Shown here piece by piece: positions 34,701 through 40,932 of a stretch of DNA of 64,000 nucleotides. Numbering within the stretch: the stretch's first letter is position 1; each line of letters opens with the position of its first letter. The stretch is taken from positions 44,411,413 to 44,475,412 of the forward strand of contig OY744533.1 of the NCBI GenBank assembly GCA_963556195.1, given 5' to 3'. The notes beneath the pieces were generated by a model. That model was not told the DNA's origin, did no database searches, and worked only from the letters and a program-made list of their open reading frames with translations. This DNA comes from Sepiola atlantica. Taxonomy: Eukaryota; Mollusca; Cephalopoda; Sepiida; Sepiolidae. The translations under genes and the position numbers were made by a program.

Positions 34701-37410
34701 AATCCTAATGAAATTATTAAAATGATCCAAATTTTAACAAATGTAAATCTAATCTAACATATAAAGTTATCTTGTCAGATTTTCAAAGTCAGACCCAAAT
34801 AGCATTTAAGCTGACAAATCAAACTTTGTTTCTGGCTAGCCAGTTGTCATTTGTTATTGTTATACTGTATTATTGACAATATAATGTACTTAGCTACAAT
34901 TTATTGAAAAAAATTACTTAGTTTGGCTCAGACAACTGTTTATATGAAACATTTTTTAAATAATCACCTAAAAATAAAAATCATCAAGGGGATAGCATTT
35001 TAAATTATAGAATATAGTAGGAGTTGTCTCCCTTTAAGTTTAAAAAATCTGCAAACAAATAAAATGAATTAATTGTTACCTGGGCAACACCGGTTACAGG
35101 CCATTGGCTAATGGTGATGTCATTCAATGACTTTGAAACCAAAACTGATTTAACTTCATTTGCATTCTGTATAATGAAGGATGCTCATCTCGGTTTTGGA
35201 GAAGGTGAATCGGGCTATGATCAACCCTACTGGTGTCACTCAGTTAAGATGATCTGAGGTTGAAAGCTCAGAAACTCACAAACCTAGTGATATTTAAATC
35301 ACTGATGCTGTTTCCCTACATGTTACGGTATATCATTAGAATTTAATCCAGATGTTTGATAAAGCACTGAAATAGGAATGTTTTTCTTCTATAGGTGCTC
35401 AGATTGAATATAAAACTTTATATATCGGTAAATGGGTTGAAACTCCATCAGGGTACCTGACTTCAACGGGATCCGTAAAGCTCAGTTTCGCCAGATAAAT
35501 ATGAAAATAATGATGAATTTGTTGCCACAGTCAATAAAATAATACGGATCACAATCACTGAACGTTTTCTCTGACTTCTTTCTTTCTGCTTTCTTCGCCT
35601 CCAGTCCCAAGTCAGCAGATTTCAGACATTAATCTTAGTTAATTCTCTTTAACCAGTGAGAATACATATCATCCATGGGTTCACCTTTTTCTTATTGAGG
35701 TGGATTTGGTTATTGCAGGTTCAATCCTCACTAGTAATCTATGATTTTGACACTTCCTTAAATTTCAAACTACACGCAAGGCAAAGACAGACCAGTTTAT
35801 GACGGGTTGAGGCAACTTTCACTGCTTGATCCAGGTTTAGGCTCATCACGTCTGCCACAATTGGGCATGAGATTTAAGTCTCTGTAAAAGGATATATTTC
35901 TAGTGCTTCTTTCCTGGGATTTTTTGCAACAATGGCTGACTAATATTGAATTTTAAATGAAACCTTTTTAAGACAGATAAATTGCCTTGCCTTCATATGC
36001 AAAATCATCATAAGAGTTAAACATATTTTTAAAACAAAAAATATTTAATTAAAAATTAGTTTATACCCGCTCCTTGAACGGTGTTGGTACAGTATTTGGG
36101 TATGTCAATTTCCATCTTTAGCTTCTACCGCTTTATAGTTCGTACGAAGAAAAATGTTTAAAACTTTATGGAAAATAATATGCTATTTAGTTTTTACATG
36201 AGAGAATAAGTAAGTACAATTAATGTATTTACGTATTGCTTTTATTGGCAAAAAACATTAGAAATCATGTATTGACATCATAAAAACTACTGCCTTAGTA
36301 ATGTGTACACTGCTTAACTAATCACATTTCTATTTGTGTACGAACAGACAAACTCAAAAAACACCATAACGTTTTAATAGTATATAGATTATTGCTGAAT
36401 AGCTATTTTTGAGGTGTTGTCTGATCTTGTTGTTCATTTTAGAATTGGTTTGGATATCTCTTCTAATGTATTATTCATCTTTAGTATCAGATGTTTGTTC
36501 CGCACCAAATTATGCCAGAAAGTATTTGTCAGGTACTGGCTACAGAGGGAAGAAAATGAGCACCTCAAATTTCAAAATTAAAAACGAATCCACAACATAA
36601 CTCTGCTATAGATCAGCACTTACCAAACAACCGAGACTGTTTACTGGCCTTCAGCACAGATTGCTTGAAAACCATTATGATTATTCTCTTTTGAAGGCTA
36701 TTTGCAGAAACAAAGAGGAATTCGTTTTCATGTTAAAGTTGTTCAACTAACATGCTGGTATCTTGCCCAGTAAAACTTTTTGATGTCACTTGATCATTTT
36801 TTCTCCCAAAGTTATTCTGACATTATTTCTTTGAAAAGTTGTTAGGGAAAATAATTGTAAAAATATATATTTAACTCTTATGATGTTTGTGCATATAAAG
36901 GCAATTTGTCTGTGTCTTAAAAAGGTTTCATTTAAAATTCAATATTTGTCTGTTAAAATGAAAGATATTCCTCCAAATAGATTAAGTACTTATTTAAGAA
37001 ATTTGAAATAATAACTTTTTGGATTTAATTGTATCTTTTCATAATCAATCGTCCTGATATTTTCATGAAGTAAGTTATTTTATTTTCATTCTTTCTTGGA
37101 TTTTCTTATTTATTAATTTTTCTTTCTTATTATTTAGGAACACAGAGATTTGGAAGCACGTATTGCCCAAATCATCAAAGGAACAGAATCTTATGGTTAT
37201 GACGAAACCCAACATACTGGCAGTCAGTATGAACAAAACTCAAAGAGTAAAATTTCAACAGAAACCACCACATCCTCCTCCTCCTACTCTGCTGTAACCA
37301 AAGCTGAAGAGGATGATGTACAAGAGGTAGATGACGACGAAGATGATGACGACGATGACGAAGAACCGGTGATGGATGATGAAGAGTTGCACAGTTTATT
37401 AGGGGTATAA
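2299..37410 (+). CDS. HDGFL2/PSIP1-like: LEDGF/HRP2-family chromatin protein (PSIP1/HDGFL2-like), 3' sixteen exons
   Basis: Sixteen plus-strand segments, each flanked by AG and GT, join with compatible phases into about 1,272 codons ending in TAA at 37408-37410. The call rests on the WKKRDEERKKE charged helix (exon 5) and on the IBD over exons 11-13, with IKKSLVIDK, DVDKCIAIMEDLEAL, IRKYKSS and YHKFKNLFLVAEGE. These are hallmark positions of LEDGF/p75 and HRP2. Known family proteins are nuclear. They read H3K36 methylation with an N-terminal PWWP domain and recruit partners such as MLL/menin, JPO2, POGZ and IWS1 through the IBD. The PWWP exons must lie upstream of the window. The protein is much longer than human LEDGF/p75 (530 residues) or HRP2 (about 670), mainly because of exons 7 and 15. 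Invertebrates usually have one family member, so PSIP1 and HDGFL2 cannot be told apart here. Confidence 0.9.
2600..3120 (-). mobile_element. Jockey/CR1-like LINE 3' fragment, antisense
   Basis: The stretch is a diverged copy of the same repeat found at 5940, 22862 and 29808. It starts with an AT-rich tail (minus strand AAATAAATAAA) and the 'ctaaacaaggtttattgcc' terminus. It runs through bases that on the minus strand correspond to the last part of a LINE reverse transcriptase ORF (compare 6199-6444). It has no long open frame and is antisense to the host gene. Confidence 0.7.
3570..3832. mobile_element. Foldback/MITE-like inverted repeat
   Basis: The left arm (3570-3682, 'ctttttatcctctttcttct', 'ctcatacc', 'gcaaaaatggtaca') is repeated in inverted form in the right arm (3724-3832, 'tgtaccatttttgtc', 'ggtatgagg', 'ggataaaaaatg'). 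The spacer is about 40 bases. Arms are about 80 percent alike by eye. No coding content; likely a non-autonomous DNA transposon in the intron between exons 1 and 2. Confidence 0.65.
4216..4428 (+). CDS. HDGFL2/PSIP1-like: Exon 2: basic start and Glu-Pro repeat
   Basis: This exon has 71 codons and is phase 0 at both ends. It begins SKTPAKRARKGTPARSKSKD, a second basic NLS-like patch. It then becomes strongly acidic, with an EP dipeptide repeat of about nine units (4324-4374), and ends SAPESDNSDDE. A shifted frame also looks open here but is a shadow of the low-complexity repeat. The exon encodes a disordered linker. The EP repeat number may vary between individuals. Confidence 0.85.
4640..4700 (-). 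repeat. Possible tRNA-like SINE head
   Basis: On the minus strand the segment reads with an A-box-like TCAATCGCTTAGCACG and, about 30 bases on, a B-box-like GAGTTCAAACC. Spacing suits a tRNA-derived promoter. No conserved body was recognised, so this may be a chance or very old copy. Confidence 0.35.
4830..5262 (+). mobile_element. RTE-like LINE 3' end
   Basis: The plus strand reads MIYGNET near 4850, then VRVEDMRCM and blocks such as RMIQWM in a broken frame. This is the C-terminal part of RTE-type reverse transcriptases (YG-ETW--R-EDM--M). It ends with 'catgcaagcatgtaaaatgg' and 'catttaaccgac', the tail signature of a repeat very common in cephalopods. There are many stops, so it is a relic. 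It is intronic, sense to the host gene. Confidence 0.75.
5573..5843 (+). CDS. HDGFL2/PSIP1-like: Exon 3: AT-hook and acidic segment
   Basis: The exon starts in phase 0 (DFQIEDEKKVKKGRGRPPK) and ends with one extra base before donor gtatgt. KKGRGRPPK is an AT-hook, which binds the minor groove of AT-rich DNA; LEDGF carries AT-hooks in the equivalent region. A Ser/Asp/Glu stretch follows (SDSESEKSDKD, then DDDDEDDDD), probably containing casein-kinase-2 type sites. The exon closes with another basic run (KSKAKGKKK and PAKGRGAGGPKR). Confidence 0.9.
5940..6610 (-). mobile_element. Jockey/CR1-like LINE 3' fragment, antisense
   Basis: Minus-strand frames at 6199-6444 (KLLTPASILYLYKATICPC and LFYKYFNGMCSNELAAL) and 5994-6290 (TSTSMECAPTNLLLWC) contain the RT C-terminal blocks common in jockey/CR1-type LINEs: leader-peptide-like YLYKA-IRPC, YFNG-CS-EL and the final LWNSLP-type region. 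The two frames overlap out of register, so the copy is frame-shifted. It is intronic between exons 3 and 4. Confidence 0.8.
6840..7085 (-). repeat. Cluster of three U2-like short repeat units
   Basis: Three units share 'cctgggaggatggtatcatg' followed by 'acagaacagatactac' and a C-run, at about 6845, 6912 and 7018. Read on the minus strand each gives GTAGTATCTGTTCTG and then CCATCCTCCCAGG. GTAGTATCTGTTCT is also the 5' region of U2 snRNA. The same units appear on the plus strand at 45290-45775 and next to a clearer U2 match at 46462. Confidence 0.6.
7155..7345 (-). mobile_element. tRNA-derived SINE
   Basis: Minus strand 7305-7220 reads GGTGGCTAAGTGGTTAACA (A box) and GGATTCGAATCC (B box) at tRNA spacing, with CGCGGACCGAGGACCTGGG between. 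The head ends in CAGTTAGTTC and a short body follows towards 7155. A plus-strand relative with the same inter-box sequence lies at 51105-51175. No clean acceptor stem, so a SINE head rather than a tRNA gene. Confidence 0.7.
7960..8910 (+). pseudogene. Degenerate mariner-like transposase
   Basis: Broken plus-strand frames show the order of a mariner/IS630-type transposase. A VVSSDGHVMAPHIF reading lies near 8425-8470 after a frame change. NPIDYYVWSPVEKNINRTAC and NPMEKMIARIKLV follow at about 8600-8695, the block around the third catalytic residue. ACRRFRAASSIE-like and end blocks follow near 8730. The N-terminal part is hard to read. Many stops and indels; no terminal inverted repeats were confirmed. 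It is intronic between exons 3 and 4. Confidence 0.75.
9103..9199 (+). CDS. HDGFL2/PSIP1-like: Exon 4: Arg/Gly basic segment
   Basis: This exon of 97 bases completes a Gly codon from exon 3 and reads TTRRTSAGRGGRRQIKAP, then VKVSADSLSSSSD, leaving two bases before donor gtaaga. The RGGRR patch follows the AT-hook exon and adds positive charge for DNA or RNA contact. The Ser cluster at its end resembles a phosphorylation patch. No other family signature is visible; the phase fit on both sides supports it. Confidence 0.85.
10585..12310. repeat. Three dispersed copies of a 150-base module
   Basis: The words 'aataactgaaa', 'gacccctaagg', 'gtgggtttatagattc', 'cttactctgtgaatttta' and 'aatacacttttatat' recur in order at 10573-10725, 10890-11030 and 12194-12310. 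The copies are roughly 85-90 percent alike and share orientation, which points to local duplication inside composite repeat A. Confidence 0.7.
11041..11630. repeat. C-rich minisatellite, about four units of 115-160 bp
   Basis: Each unit runs 'ttggcccgacccctaaaa', 'ccccgacccc', 'atctctccagcccccc', 'ttcactctcccacaaccctg', 'agaaatattttaagttc' and a poly-A run. Unit starts are near 11041, 11200, 11346 and 11496, with a truncated fifth at 11613. Units vary in length through the C- and A-runs. Antisense frames over it are artefacts of the repeat. Confidence 0.85.
12329..12371. repeat. (CA)n microsatellite
   Basis: A CA dinucleotide run with small interruptions, at the right edge of composite repeat A. 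Confidence 0.9.
13174..13266 (+). CDS. HDGFL2/PSIP1-like: Exon 5: conserved charged helix, first part
   Basis: After the split Ser codon, the exon reads DGSEDPVSSWKKRDEERKKE and IERLVKLDQE, leaving two bases. The WKKRDEERKKE block matches the Trp-plus-charged-helix motif that LEDGF and HRP2 share in front of their second half. It begins a long predicted coiled coil that continues into exon 6. The donor reads gtttga, weaker than the usual gtaagt in this gene. Confidence 0.9.
13267..14373. other. Intron 5-6, mostly unassigned
   Basis: Two antisense open stretches (13557-13799 and 13872-14072) with moderate GC look like old transposon coding remnants, but no family was recognised. A (GT)n run lies at 14215-14232. 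Nothing else is supported. Confidence 0.4.
14374..14554 (+). CDS. HDGFL2/PSIP1-like: Exon 6: charged helix and Lys-rich tail
   Basis: The exon completes an Arg codon and continues KKQEEEERIQKATEEMMRER, then a Glu run and a Lys/Pro-rich tail with repeated PPKKEKAPAKKEKPKK-like units. It ends in phase 0 at a gtttgt donor. The first half extends the heptad-like helix of exon 5. The second half resembles histone-H1-type Lys/Pro/Ala tails that bind DNA non-specifically. Confidence 0.88.
14944..15500 (+). mobile_element. Repeat family B, copy 1, Helitron-like 3' end
   Basis: The copy starts 'tatacaggattcactcctaa' and 'gaattttggaacac' and shares most of its first 470 bases with 19146-19640. It ends 'cccgggcaaagccaactag', a decayed GC hairpin before CTAG, followed by AT. 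It sits between exons 6 and 7. A coding region is not seen, so it would be non-autonomous. Confidence 0.55.
15642..16100 (+). CDS. HDGFL2/PSIP1-like: Exon 7: 153-codon acidic, Ser/Thr-rich linker
   Basis: This phase 0 exon starts EPTPNKGRRKNKKAESDSET and carries alternating acidic and Lys-rich runs. It includes a Thr/Pro stretch (TTPQSPPPTPVSTPAVT) and a likely bipartite NLS, TPRRRRGAPPKRKREI, around 15920-15963. It ends in KVTESKNKK before gtaatt. The composition is disordered and strongly charged. Human relatives have a shorter linker here, so the exon accounts for part of the extra length. An antisense 152-codon frame over it is a shadow. Confidence 0.9.
16213..16545 (-). mobile_element. 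RTE-like LINE 3' end, antisense
   Basis: It begins with 'catcatatcatcatattcgg' and 'ttaacgtccgttttacatgc', the reverse complement of the LINE tail at 5190-5262. It continues through 'tgttctgcacacatctccc' and 'tccagatttaatcttcctct', matching the antisense of 4980-5030. The copy is diverged and non-coding, between exons 7 and 8. Confidence 0.7.
17219..17434. repeat. Imperfect inverted repeat, about 95-base arms
   Basis: The left arm 'cagtgtttgttaaatgcaaa', 'tattttttcat', 'gttaatgtccata' matches the reverse of the right arm 'tatggacattaac', 'gtgaaaaaaatatttgaatt', 'taacaaacactg'. The spacer is about 35 bases. MITE- or foldback-like, non-coding, intronic between exons 7 and 8. Confidence 0.6.
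17700..17960 (-). other. Possible old transposon coding remnant
   Basis: A 63-codon antisense frame (17746-17937, ending in QQMNLPV) lies in GC-richer DNA directly before a LINE relic. No family could be named; it may be part of the same insertion. Confidence 0.25.
18030..18560 (+). pseudogene. LINE reverse transcriptase C-terminal relic
   Basis: Broken frames give IYSVNGTCLKNVDEFSYLGS (18105-18165), then NLPTKMKCDIKAIATAVLVY (about 18218-18280) and LYRYLPQILALIKERLTRFA (about 18348-18410). These are the YLGS, ETW-region and thumb blocks of non-LTR reverse transcriptases of the type that ends with a GRP-TY-D-L region. Several frame changes and stops. It is intronic between exons 7 and 8. Confidence 0.7.
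18798..18878 (+). CDS. HDGFL2/PSIP1-like: Exon 8: short Lys/Glu exon
   Basis: This 27-codon phase 0 exon (NKTQEENKAKAKDINKKEKL, then KEKVNKE) has a tttgcag acceptor and a gtaaat donor. It is highly charged with no domain of its own. Because both ends are phase 0 it could be skipped without a frame change. It sits between two large insertions of the same repeat family (14944-15500 and 19146-20881). Confidence 0.8.
19146..20881 (+). mobile_element. Repeat family B, copy 2, longer
   Basis: It starts 'tacaggattcactaaaaaac' and 'gaattttggaacatg' like copy 1 and ends 'cctgggtagatacagctag' followed by T at 20882-20883. It is about 1.7 kb against 0.55 kb for copy 1, with an extra AT-rich body that shows no coding frame. 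Same orientation as copy 1; it lies between exons 8 and 9. Whether the extra part belongs to the element or is a nested insertion is unresolved. Confidence 0.5.
21038..21198 (+). CDS. HDGFL2/PSIP1-like: Exon 9: Ser-rich linker into charged helix
   Basis: The exon reads EKTKEKKADKSSGSGSSSSH, a PATPSAAD segment, an acidic DKDDEDDE run, and then IRRKKMERDRR at its end, leaving two bases. The last part begins the Arg/Lys/Glu helix that leads into the IBD. Just inside the downstream intron, at 21393, a 23-bp tandem array begins. Confidence 0.88.
21393..21828. repeat. 23-bp tandem satellite, 19 units
   Basis: The unit ATCTATATATTATCAAAATT plus TTA repeats without visible change across 436 bases (18.96 units). 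It begins 195 bases after the donor of exon 9. Uniform units indicate recent expansion or strong homogenisation. Each unit contains the self-complementary AAAATTTT. Confidence 0.97.
22200..22860. other. Intron 9-10, AT-rich, nothing recognised
   Basis: No repeat family or coding signal was found between the satellite flank and the LINE fragment at 22862. One 82-codon plus-strand frame (22484-22732) looks like chance. Confidence 0.5.
22862..23825 (-). mobile_element. Jockey/CR1-like LINE 3' fragment, antisense (longest copy)
   Basis: This is the longest of four related fragments. The minus-strand frame 23250-23444 reads KLLTPDSILYLYKATIRPCM then EYCCHIWAG, and 22948-23175 covers the terminal region. 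An upstream part (23480-23825) extends further into RT, with segments for the linker that reads back to a 'gpflflifindlpddivse' type region in broken frames. It is intronic between exons 9 and 10, antisense to the gene. Confidence 0.8.
23826..24553. other. Intron 9-10 remainder, nothing recognised
   Basis: AT-rich intron sequence. A few short plus-strand frames occur with no family resemblance. The poly-T run at 24537-24545 belongs to the acceptor of exon 10. Confidence 0.5.
24554..24627 (+). CDS. HDGFL2/PSIP1-like: Exon 10: Lys/Glu helix before the IBD
   Basis: The split Ile codon is followed by IEKEEEKERKKKEKYEKKKK and EKIQ, with one base left before gtaagt. Nearly all residues are Lys, Glu or Arg, giving a strong single alpha-helix or coiled-coil prediction. 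LEDGF and HRP2 have a comparable charged helix directly before the IBD. The poly-A-rich coding run (24581-24620) is a candidate slippage site. Confidence 0.85.
24628..25907. other. Intron 10-11, probable undetermined repeat in the middle
   Basis: The part at 24840-25560 is GC-richer than its flanks and keeps several half-open frames on both strands, such as one reading EKLERKRILNWMCENV near 24917. This suggests an old transposon, perhaps RTE-like, but no firm block was found. The rest is AT-rich. Confidence 0.35.
25908..25978 (+). CDS. HDGFL2/PSIP1-like: Exon 11: start of the integrase-binding domain
   Basis: The exon completes a Phe codon and reads LQTESTLIQMDLEIKKSLVI then DKT, ending in phase 0. 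This is the first helix of the IBD, a right-handed bundle related to TFIIS N-terminal domains. The Ile-Asp pair in SLVIDK corresponds to I365-D366 of human LEDGF, which contact partner loops. Both are kept. The next two positions (Lys-Thr) differ from human Asn-Leu. Confidence 0.9.
26177..26371 (-). mobile_element. RTE-like LINE fragment, antisense
   Basis: The minus-strand frame starts MMYESETWPVRKKTKKKDL, the Y-SETWPVRK block of RTE-type reverse transcriptase, then degenerates. It lies between exons 11 and 12, inside the part of the gene that encodes the IBD. The limits are approximate. Confidence 0.55.
26724..26825 (+). CDS. HDGFL2/PSIP1-like: Exon 12: IBD middle helices
   Basis: This 34-codon phase 0 exon reads DVDKCIAIMEDLEALPVTQV then MLKKNPDIMNTIKK. 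It matches the human DVNRCIEALDELASLQVT block position by position, including Cys-Ile and the Leu spacing of helix 2. The Asp-Val start corresponds to D369-V370. Splice sites are a tttttag acceptor and a gtaagt donor. Confidence 0.92.
26826..29043. other. Intron 12-13, AT-rich, nothing recognised
   Basis: Two stretches (27415-27560 and 27840-27960) share 'tataaaaatacaga'-like and 'cagaaaagtaataa' words, a weak local duplication. No coding or named repeat was seen. Confidence 0.45.
29044..29148 (+). CDS. HDGFL2/PSIP1-like: Exon 13: IBD C-terminal helices
   Basis: This 35-codon phase 0 exon reads IRKYKSSEKIRKKAEVIYHK then FKNLFLVAEGESFSQ. It aligns with the human IRRFKVSQ and YNKFKNMFLVGEG blocks. 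The position of human F406 is Tyr and that of V408 is Ser, in the loop that grips partner peptides. The FKN-FLV-EGE core that packs the bundle is conserved. Confidence 0.92.
29808..30215 (-). mobile_element. Jockey/CR1-like LINE 3' fragment, antisense
   Basis: The minus-strand frame 29807-30001 reads KAFYYNSFFPQTACLWNSLP, the terminal FFP-T--LWNSLP block of this LINE type. The rest matches the other fragments at 6060-6440 and 22970-23400 by eye. A deletion relative to the other copies is seen near 29960. It is intronic between exons 13 and 14, so it lies right after the IBD exons. Confidence 0.75.
30429..30525 (+). CDS. HDGFL2/PSIP1-like: Exon 14: post-IBD charged helix
   Basis: The exon reads VFSRETAEFKKQLEKEERER then KDKENKENEMKP, with one base left at a gtgatt donor. 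Human LEDGF has a comparable helix (VLNKSLAEQRQ-like) after the IBD. If the donor is not used, the frame stays open for 36 further codons to a stop at 30633-30635. Confidence 0.88.
30945..31491. mobile_element. Foldback MITE with about 160-bp terminal inverted repeats
   Basis: The left end 'aagagccaacaaaac' with 'caaatatacaacaaataaat', 'aggcaagataagttactctt', 'taaagcg' and 'caatacagaa' reappears inverted in 31330-31491, ending 'gttttgttggctctt'. Arms are about 90 percent alike by eye and the loop is about 225 bases. No coding frame. No clear target-site duplication flanks it, so the superfamily is open. It lies between exons 14 and 15. Confidence 0.85.
31669..31719. repeat. (TA)n microsatellite
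   Basis: About 25 TA units, intronic. Similar (TA)n runs in the window lie at 15424-15441, 32565-32585, 41730-41770, 42206-42238, 43095-43120, 47312-47337, 54556-54604, 59716-59747, 60007-60041 and 61163-61188. Confidence 0.97.
31985..32350. repeat. Unassigned GC-richer repeat
   Basis: The segment ('cccaccgtgggaagatgtg', 'attacccaagaggcagagc', 'cctcaggcgattagc') is GC-richer than the surrounding intron and looks like an inserted repeat. There is no open frame or terminal structure that names it. Confidence 0.35.
33102..34588 (+). CDS. HDGFL2/PSIP1-like: Exon 15: 1.5-kb Ser/Thr/Gln/Pro-rich low-complexity exon
   Basis: This 1,487-base exon adds about 495 codons after a split Ala codon, beginning ESKLETENKENVNSLEKVD. 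Its first third is acidic and Ser/Thr/Ala-rich. The rest is rich in Gln, Ser, Pro and Thr, with Gln runs near 33800 and 34010-34030. It ends VADFRDEDDDMLE. No folded domain is visible; the composition suggests a disordered, prion-like or activation-type region. Its frame is intact over the whole length, which supports real coding. The acceptor follows a poly-T tract, and the donor gtaaaa starts at 34589. Human LEDGF and HRP2 have only short tails after the IBD. Confidence 0.88.
34589..37137. other. Intron 15-16, nothing firm
   Basis: Mostly AT-rich. The part at 36780-36910 ('gaaaagttgttagggaaaat', 'cttatgatgt', 'atataaaggcaat') weakly resembles 49460-49555, suggesting a shared old repeat. No coding or RNA feature was supported. 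Confidence 0.4.
37138..37410 (+). CDS. HDGFL2/PSIP1-like: Exon 16: acidic C-terminal exon with stop
   Basis: The exon starts in phase 0 with EHRDLEARIAQIIKGTESYG, a likely amphipathic helix. It passes through a Ser/Thr patch and a run of Asp/Glu (37327-37365) and ends MDDEELHSLLGV before TAA at 37408-37410. The short C-terminal EELHSLL helix after an acidic run resembles a linear interaction motif, but no named partner motif was recognised. An antisense frame over it is a shadow. Confidence 0.88.
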   Translation, partial: EHRDLEARIAQIIKGTESYGYDETQHTGSQYEQNSKSKISTETTTSSSSYSAVTKAEEDDVQEVDDDEDDDDDDEEPVMDDEELHSLLGV

Positions 37411-39445
37411 AAACTAGTCTTCTTTTCACGATTGACTGTAGCATTGGTAACACCAGGAACTGTCTCTTCTAATCATTGTTATTGCTGTGCCAATGTTGAT
37501 TAAGGGATGGGTAAATGAAATTTGCAGCAGTGCTGGAGATGGGCAGCCAACTGGGTTGAATACCACTCAAAACGGATTTTTTTGAGACTTAAGTTGTTGA
37601 TGTTTTGTTACAATAACAATCTGGTTGGATGGTATGCAACAATCTGTCTAGCACCTCTTTATATATATATATATATATAAATATATATATATCATATGGA
37701 TGGCCACTCTGTTTTCTGCTTGATCTACTACAACCAATTCTGCTGTGACCAGCCTCTTCAAGATATGTTGCTGCTTTGGTTTAAAACAGCATCCATCATT
37801 AATTTTTTTTCATCAACAGAAAGGAAAGAAAGGAAAACAATCTTGTCTTTCACCAGAATTAAAAAAAAAAATTTTTTTGTATCAGTTGAGAATAATTTTT
37901 CCTTAGACTAAAAAAATTTTTTTTTTTTTAAATTAAAAAAGACTTTTTAAAAACTGAGGAAAAAAAGAAAAACACTTAAAAAAAAACAATATGAACAAAA
38001 AGGTTTTATATTCAATAATTTTTAATTTTTTTTTTTTTTTTTTTTTTTTAACTAATTTCTTCCTCAAAAGGAGAAAGAAAGAAAGAAAAACCATTTGACC
38101 ATAATGCTATTTAATGCATGTGAATAGTTGTCAGTTTTTGAAGAGAAAGAAGACAATAACTGATAAAATTCCAGTGGATTTTTTTATTTTTATCTCGAAC
38201 TTGTTTGGAAATATCTTGATGAAATAAGTTAATGGTATAAACTTGCTTTGTGATCTTTTTCTGAAAAAGAAAATAGAATTAACAAAATTATTTTCTCTTC
38301 CTCTACAACAACTTATGGTAAACAATGATAAAAACCCTGTTGGATTTTCAGTTTTTCACTCAAACTGGCAGAAGAATATAAATTAGATAAAACGGTTTGA
38401 ATTCCAATTAACTGTTGACTCCATTTTCTTTGCCATCTTAAAAAAAAATGATAAAAAGGAAAGGAGTATTGTACTTGTGTAGATATATTAATTGTATTGA
38501 GAGAGGAGAGAAGAAAGTTAACGCTACCTTGTATAAAGGACAATGTCAGTGCTAACCACTGGTGTTATGTGCTAGACTGCCAGTGGATTCTTATGTAATC
38601 TACAACAGACTTGCATCTCATTCATTCTCATTTAAAAAAAAAAAAAAAAAAAGCAAAAACGAAACGATTTTGAGAATATCTTTTTCTTCATGGCGACCCC
38701 CCTCCCCTCCCTCCATTTTCCTTTTTTCTAAATTAGATTGAAGTGGACTCTAGTTTGCATCAAATTTGTCTTTGACATTTATTGCACATTTTGAATACAT
38801 CCATACACACTGCTGATATTGCTATTACCATGTTTCACTGGTAATTCCTAAACAGTCAGCCATTCACTTATTACATACACAAACATGGTTTGCTTTCTCT
38901 GTTTTAGCCTACTTATTAGAGCACCAATTATAAAAGAAAGATAAAATTGAAAAAAAACAAAACAATTTCTGCAACATGTGAGGTCTGCCTTTTCTTTTTT
39001 TATTATTGTGTTCGTTTCTATAGGTACCTGGCAAATTTACATACAGTGGATTAAATATTTTTGCATTAAATATTTATGATTTTTTTTTTTTTTTGTTTTT
39101 TGCCCTCACTCTTCAAAATTTTCGAATGATGGGAGAGGACGAAATAAAAAAAGAAACGCATCACTTTTTTTTCCTTCTTCCGAACAGCAACATCAATCAA
39201 CATCAATGGAAATGTATCTTTGCTTATTTGTTTACATGTTGAAAAGAATGCATATTATTAGCTCACACACATGCACACATTCTCCTTTTTATCAACCTGA
39301 ATTATCTTTCAATCTTTGTTCAAAACATTTAACCACGATCTACCAACAACCTTTTACTGTTAGGCTTTAAATGGCCATACAAAGAGATTTAATATTTAGA
39401 TCTAGGTTAGCTTGATTCACTTATTTTTTACTGTTTTCTTATGTA

Positions 39446-39502
<57 letters not shown>

Positions 39503-39720
39503 GTATTATACTATAGAGTGAAAATTTGATTGGGCATTGATTTTAATTAGGCTACTGACTGATGTGGGAGTCATGTAGTATTCCTAGCTCAGCAAGCCAG
39601 ATTTCCCATTCCCCCTGAAACCACCAATATCAATCAATGTCTAATCAAATCTTCACTGTATATATATATATTATGCTCTTACAAACGTAATTGAACAGTT
39701 TTTATTCTTCCTAAAGCACA

Positions 39721-39761
<41 letters not shown>

Positions 39762-40900
39762 GTTGGATCCGAGAAGGATGGAATGTTCTAGATAGGATAT
39801 TGTAAGTAGGAGGGCTCAATGCATATACAGAATAAAGTTTTTTTTTAAAAACCGTAAACCAATGTTTAAGCCTCTGCACTATAATTTATTTCACTCAAGC
39901 TGGGTTCTTTAAATGCATAAGGATCACTGACCACTCGTGTACTGAGAGATTGAGACGCTTACACGGTATTGGAAATAGGGTGGGTATTTACCATTCAGAC
40001 AGGAAGGAGTAATTTCTCAGGGGTAGAGGTGAAGTCTGACAATACATTTATATAGTTTTCATTTATTTTTATGACTGAAAATTTGAAATAATTAATTTCT
40101 TCAATTAATTTTTTTCTGTTCAATTCACTCCAAGGTGTGATAATGAAACCTCCCACAAAGCTTAGTCAAAATGTATTTAGAAAATATTTTAGCATCATTA
40201 AAGTAAAGGTATATAGTTGTTTTTTTTGGGGGGAGGGGGGGGGGGTATAATATCCTCTAAATGTTTGAGGTTTCTTTTATATAGCTCGATGAGCCATTTC
40301 TGGTAATATTTAATTCTTGTTGACTTACATTTGTCGGCTTAAACGTTCAAGTAGTCCCATGAAAATGATCACATAGAAAGGGATCTGGCAAGCAAGCAGG
40401 TTATCTAACATGAAATTTTCTGAAAACAGCTCCCTTAAAACTTTTGTTGATATATATGCGATGAATCAATCTTGTCAAAATCATAAAAAATACTGAAATA
40501 AATAGTAAAACATTAGCTATGTAAAGTTATCATCATACTTTGCTTCGCCGCATCCTCTATTTGACTCAAACTAAAATTTATTTAAAATAACATCAAATAT
40601 AAACGGCATTCAGTGTCAAAATTTCAAGTCTGGCAACAAAATCTACTTGCTGTTTTTAAAAAAAAAATTTGTTTTTAAAAAAAATTTTTTTTTTTTTTTA
40701 GACAAAAGACTATAGAACTTTTTTATTTGTTATTTAGGTTATATAAACCAGGTATCACTTCACTCAGGATTCATTTTTGGTCACAATTACAATGTAATGT
40801 TTTCTCCAAATTGATAGGTGCAACTGTCTTTTGCCATTTACATGCCAGAAGAAGGCATCAAATTTCCTTAAATTATGAATAGAATACTATTTCCAGGAAT

Positions 40901-40932
<32 letters not shown>

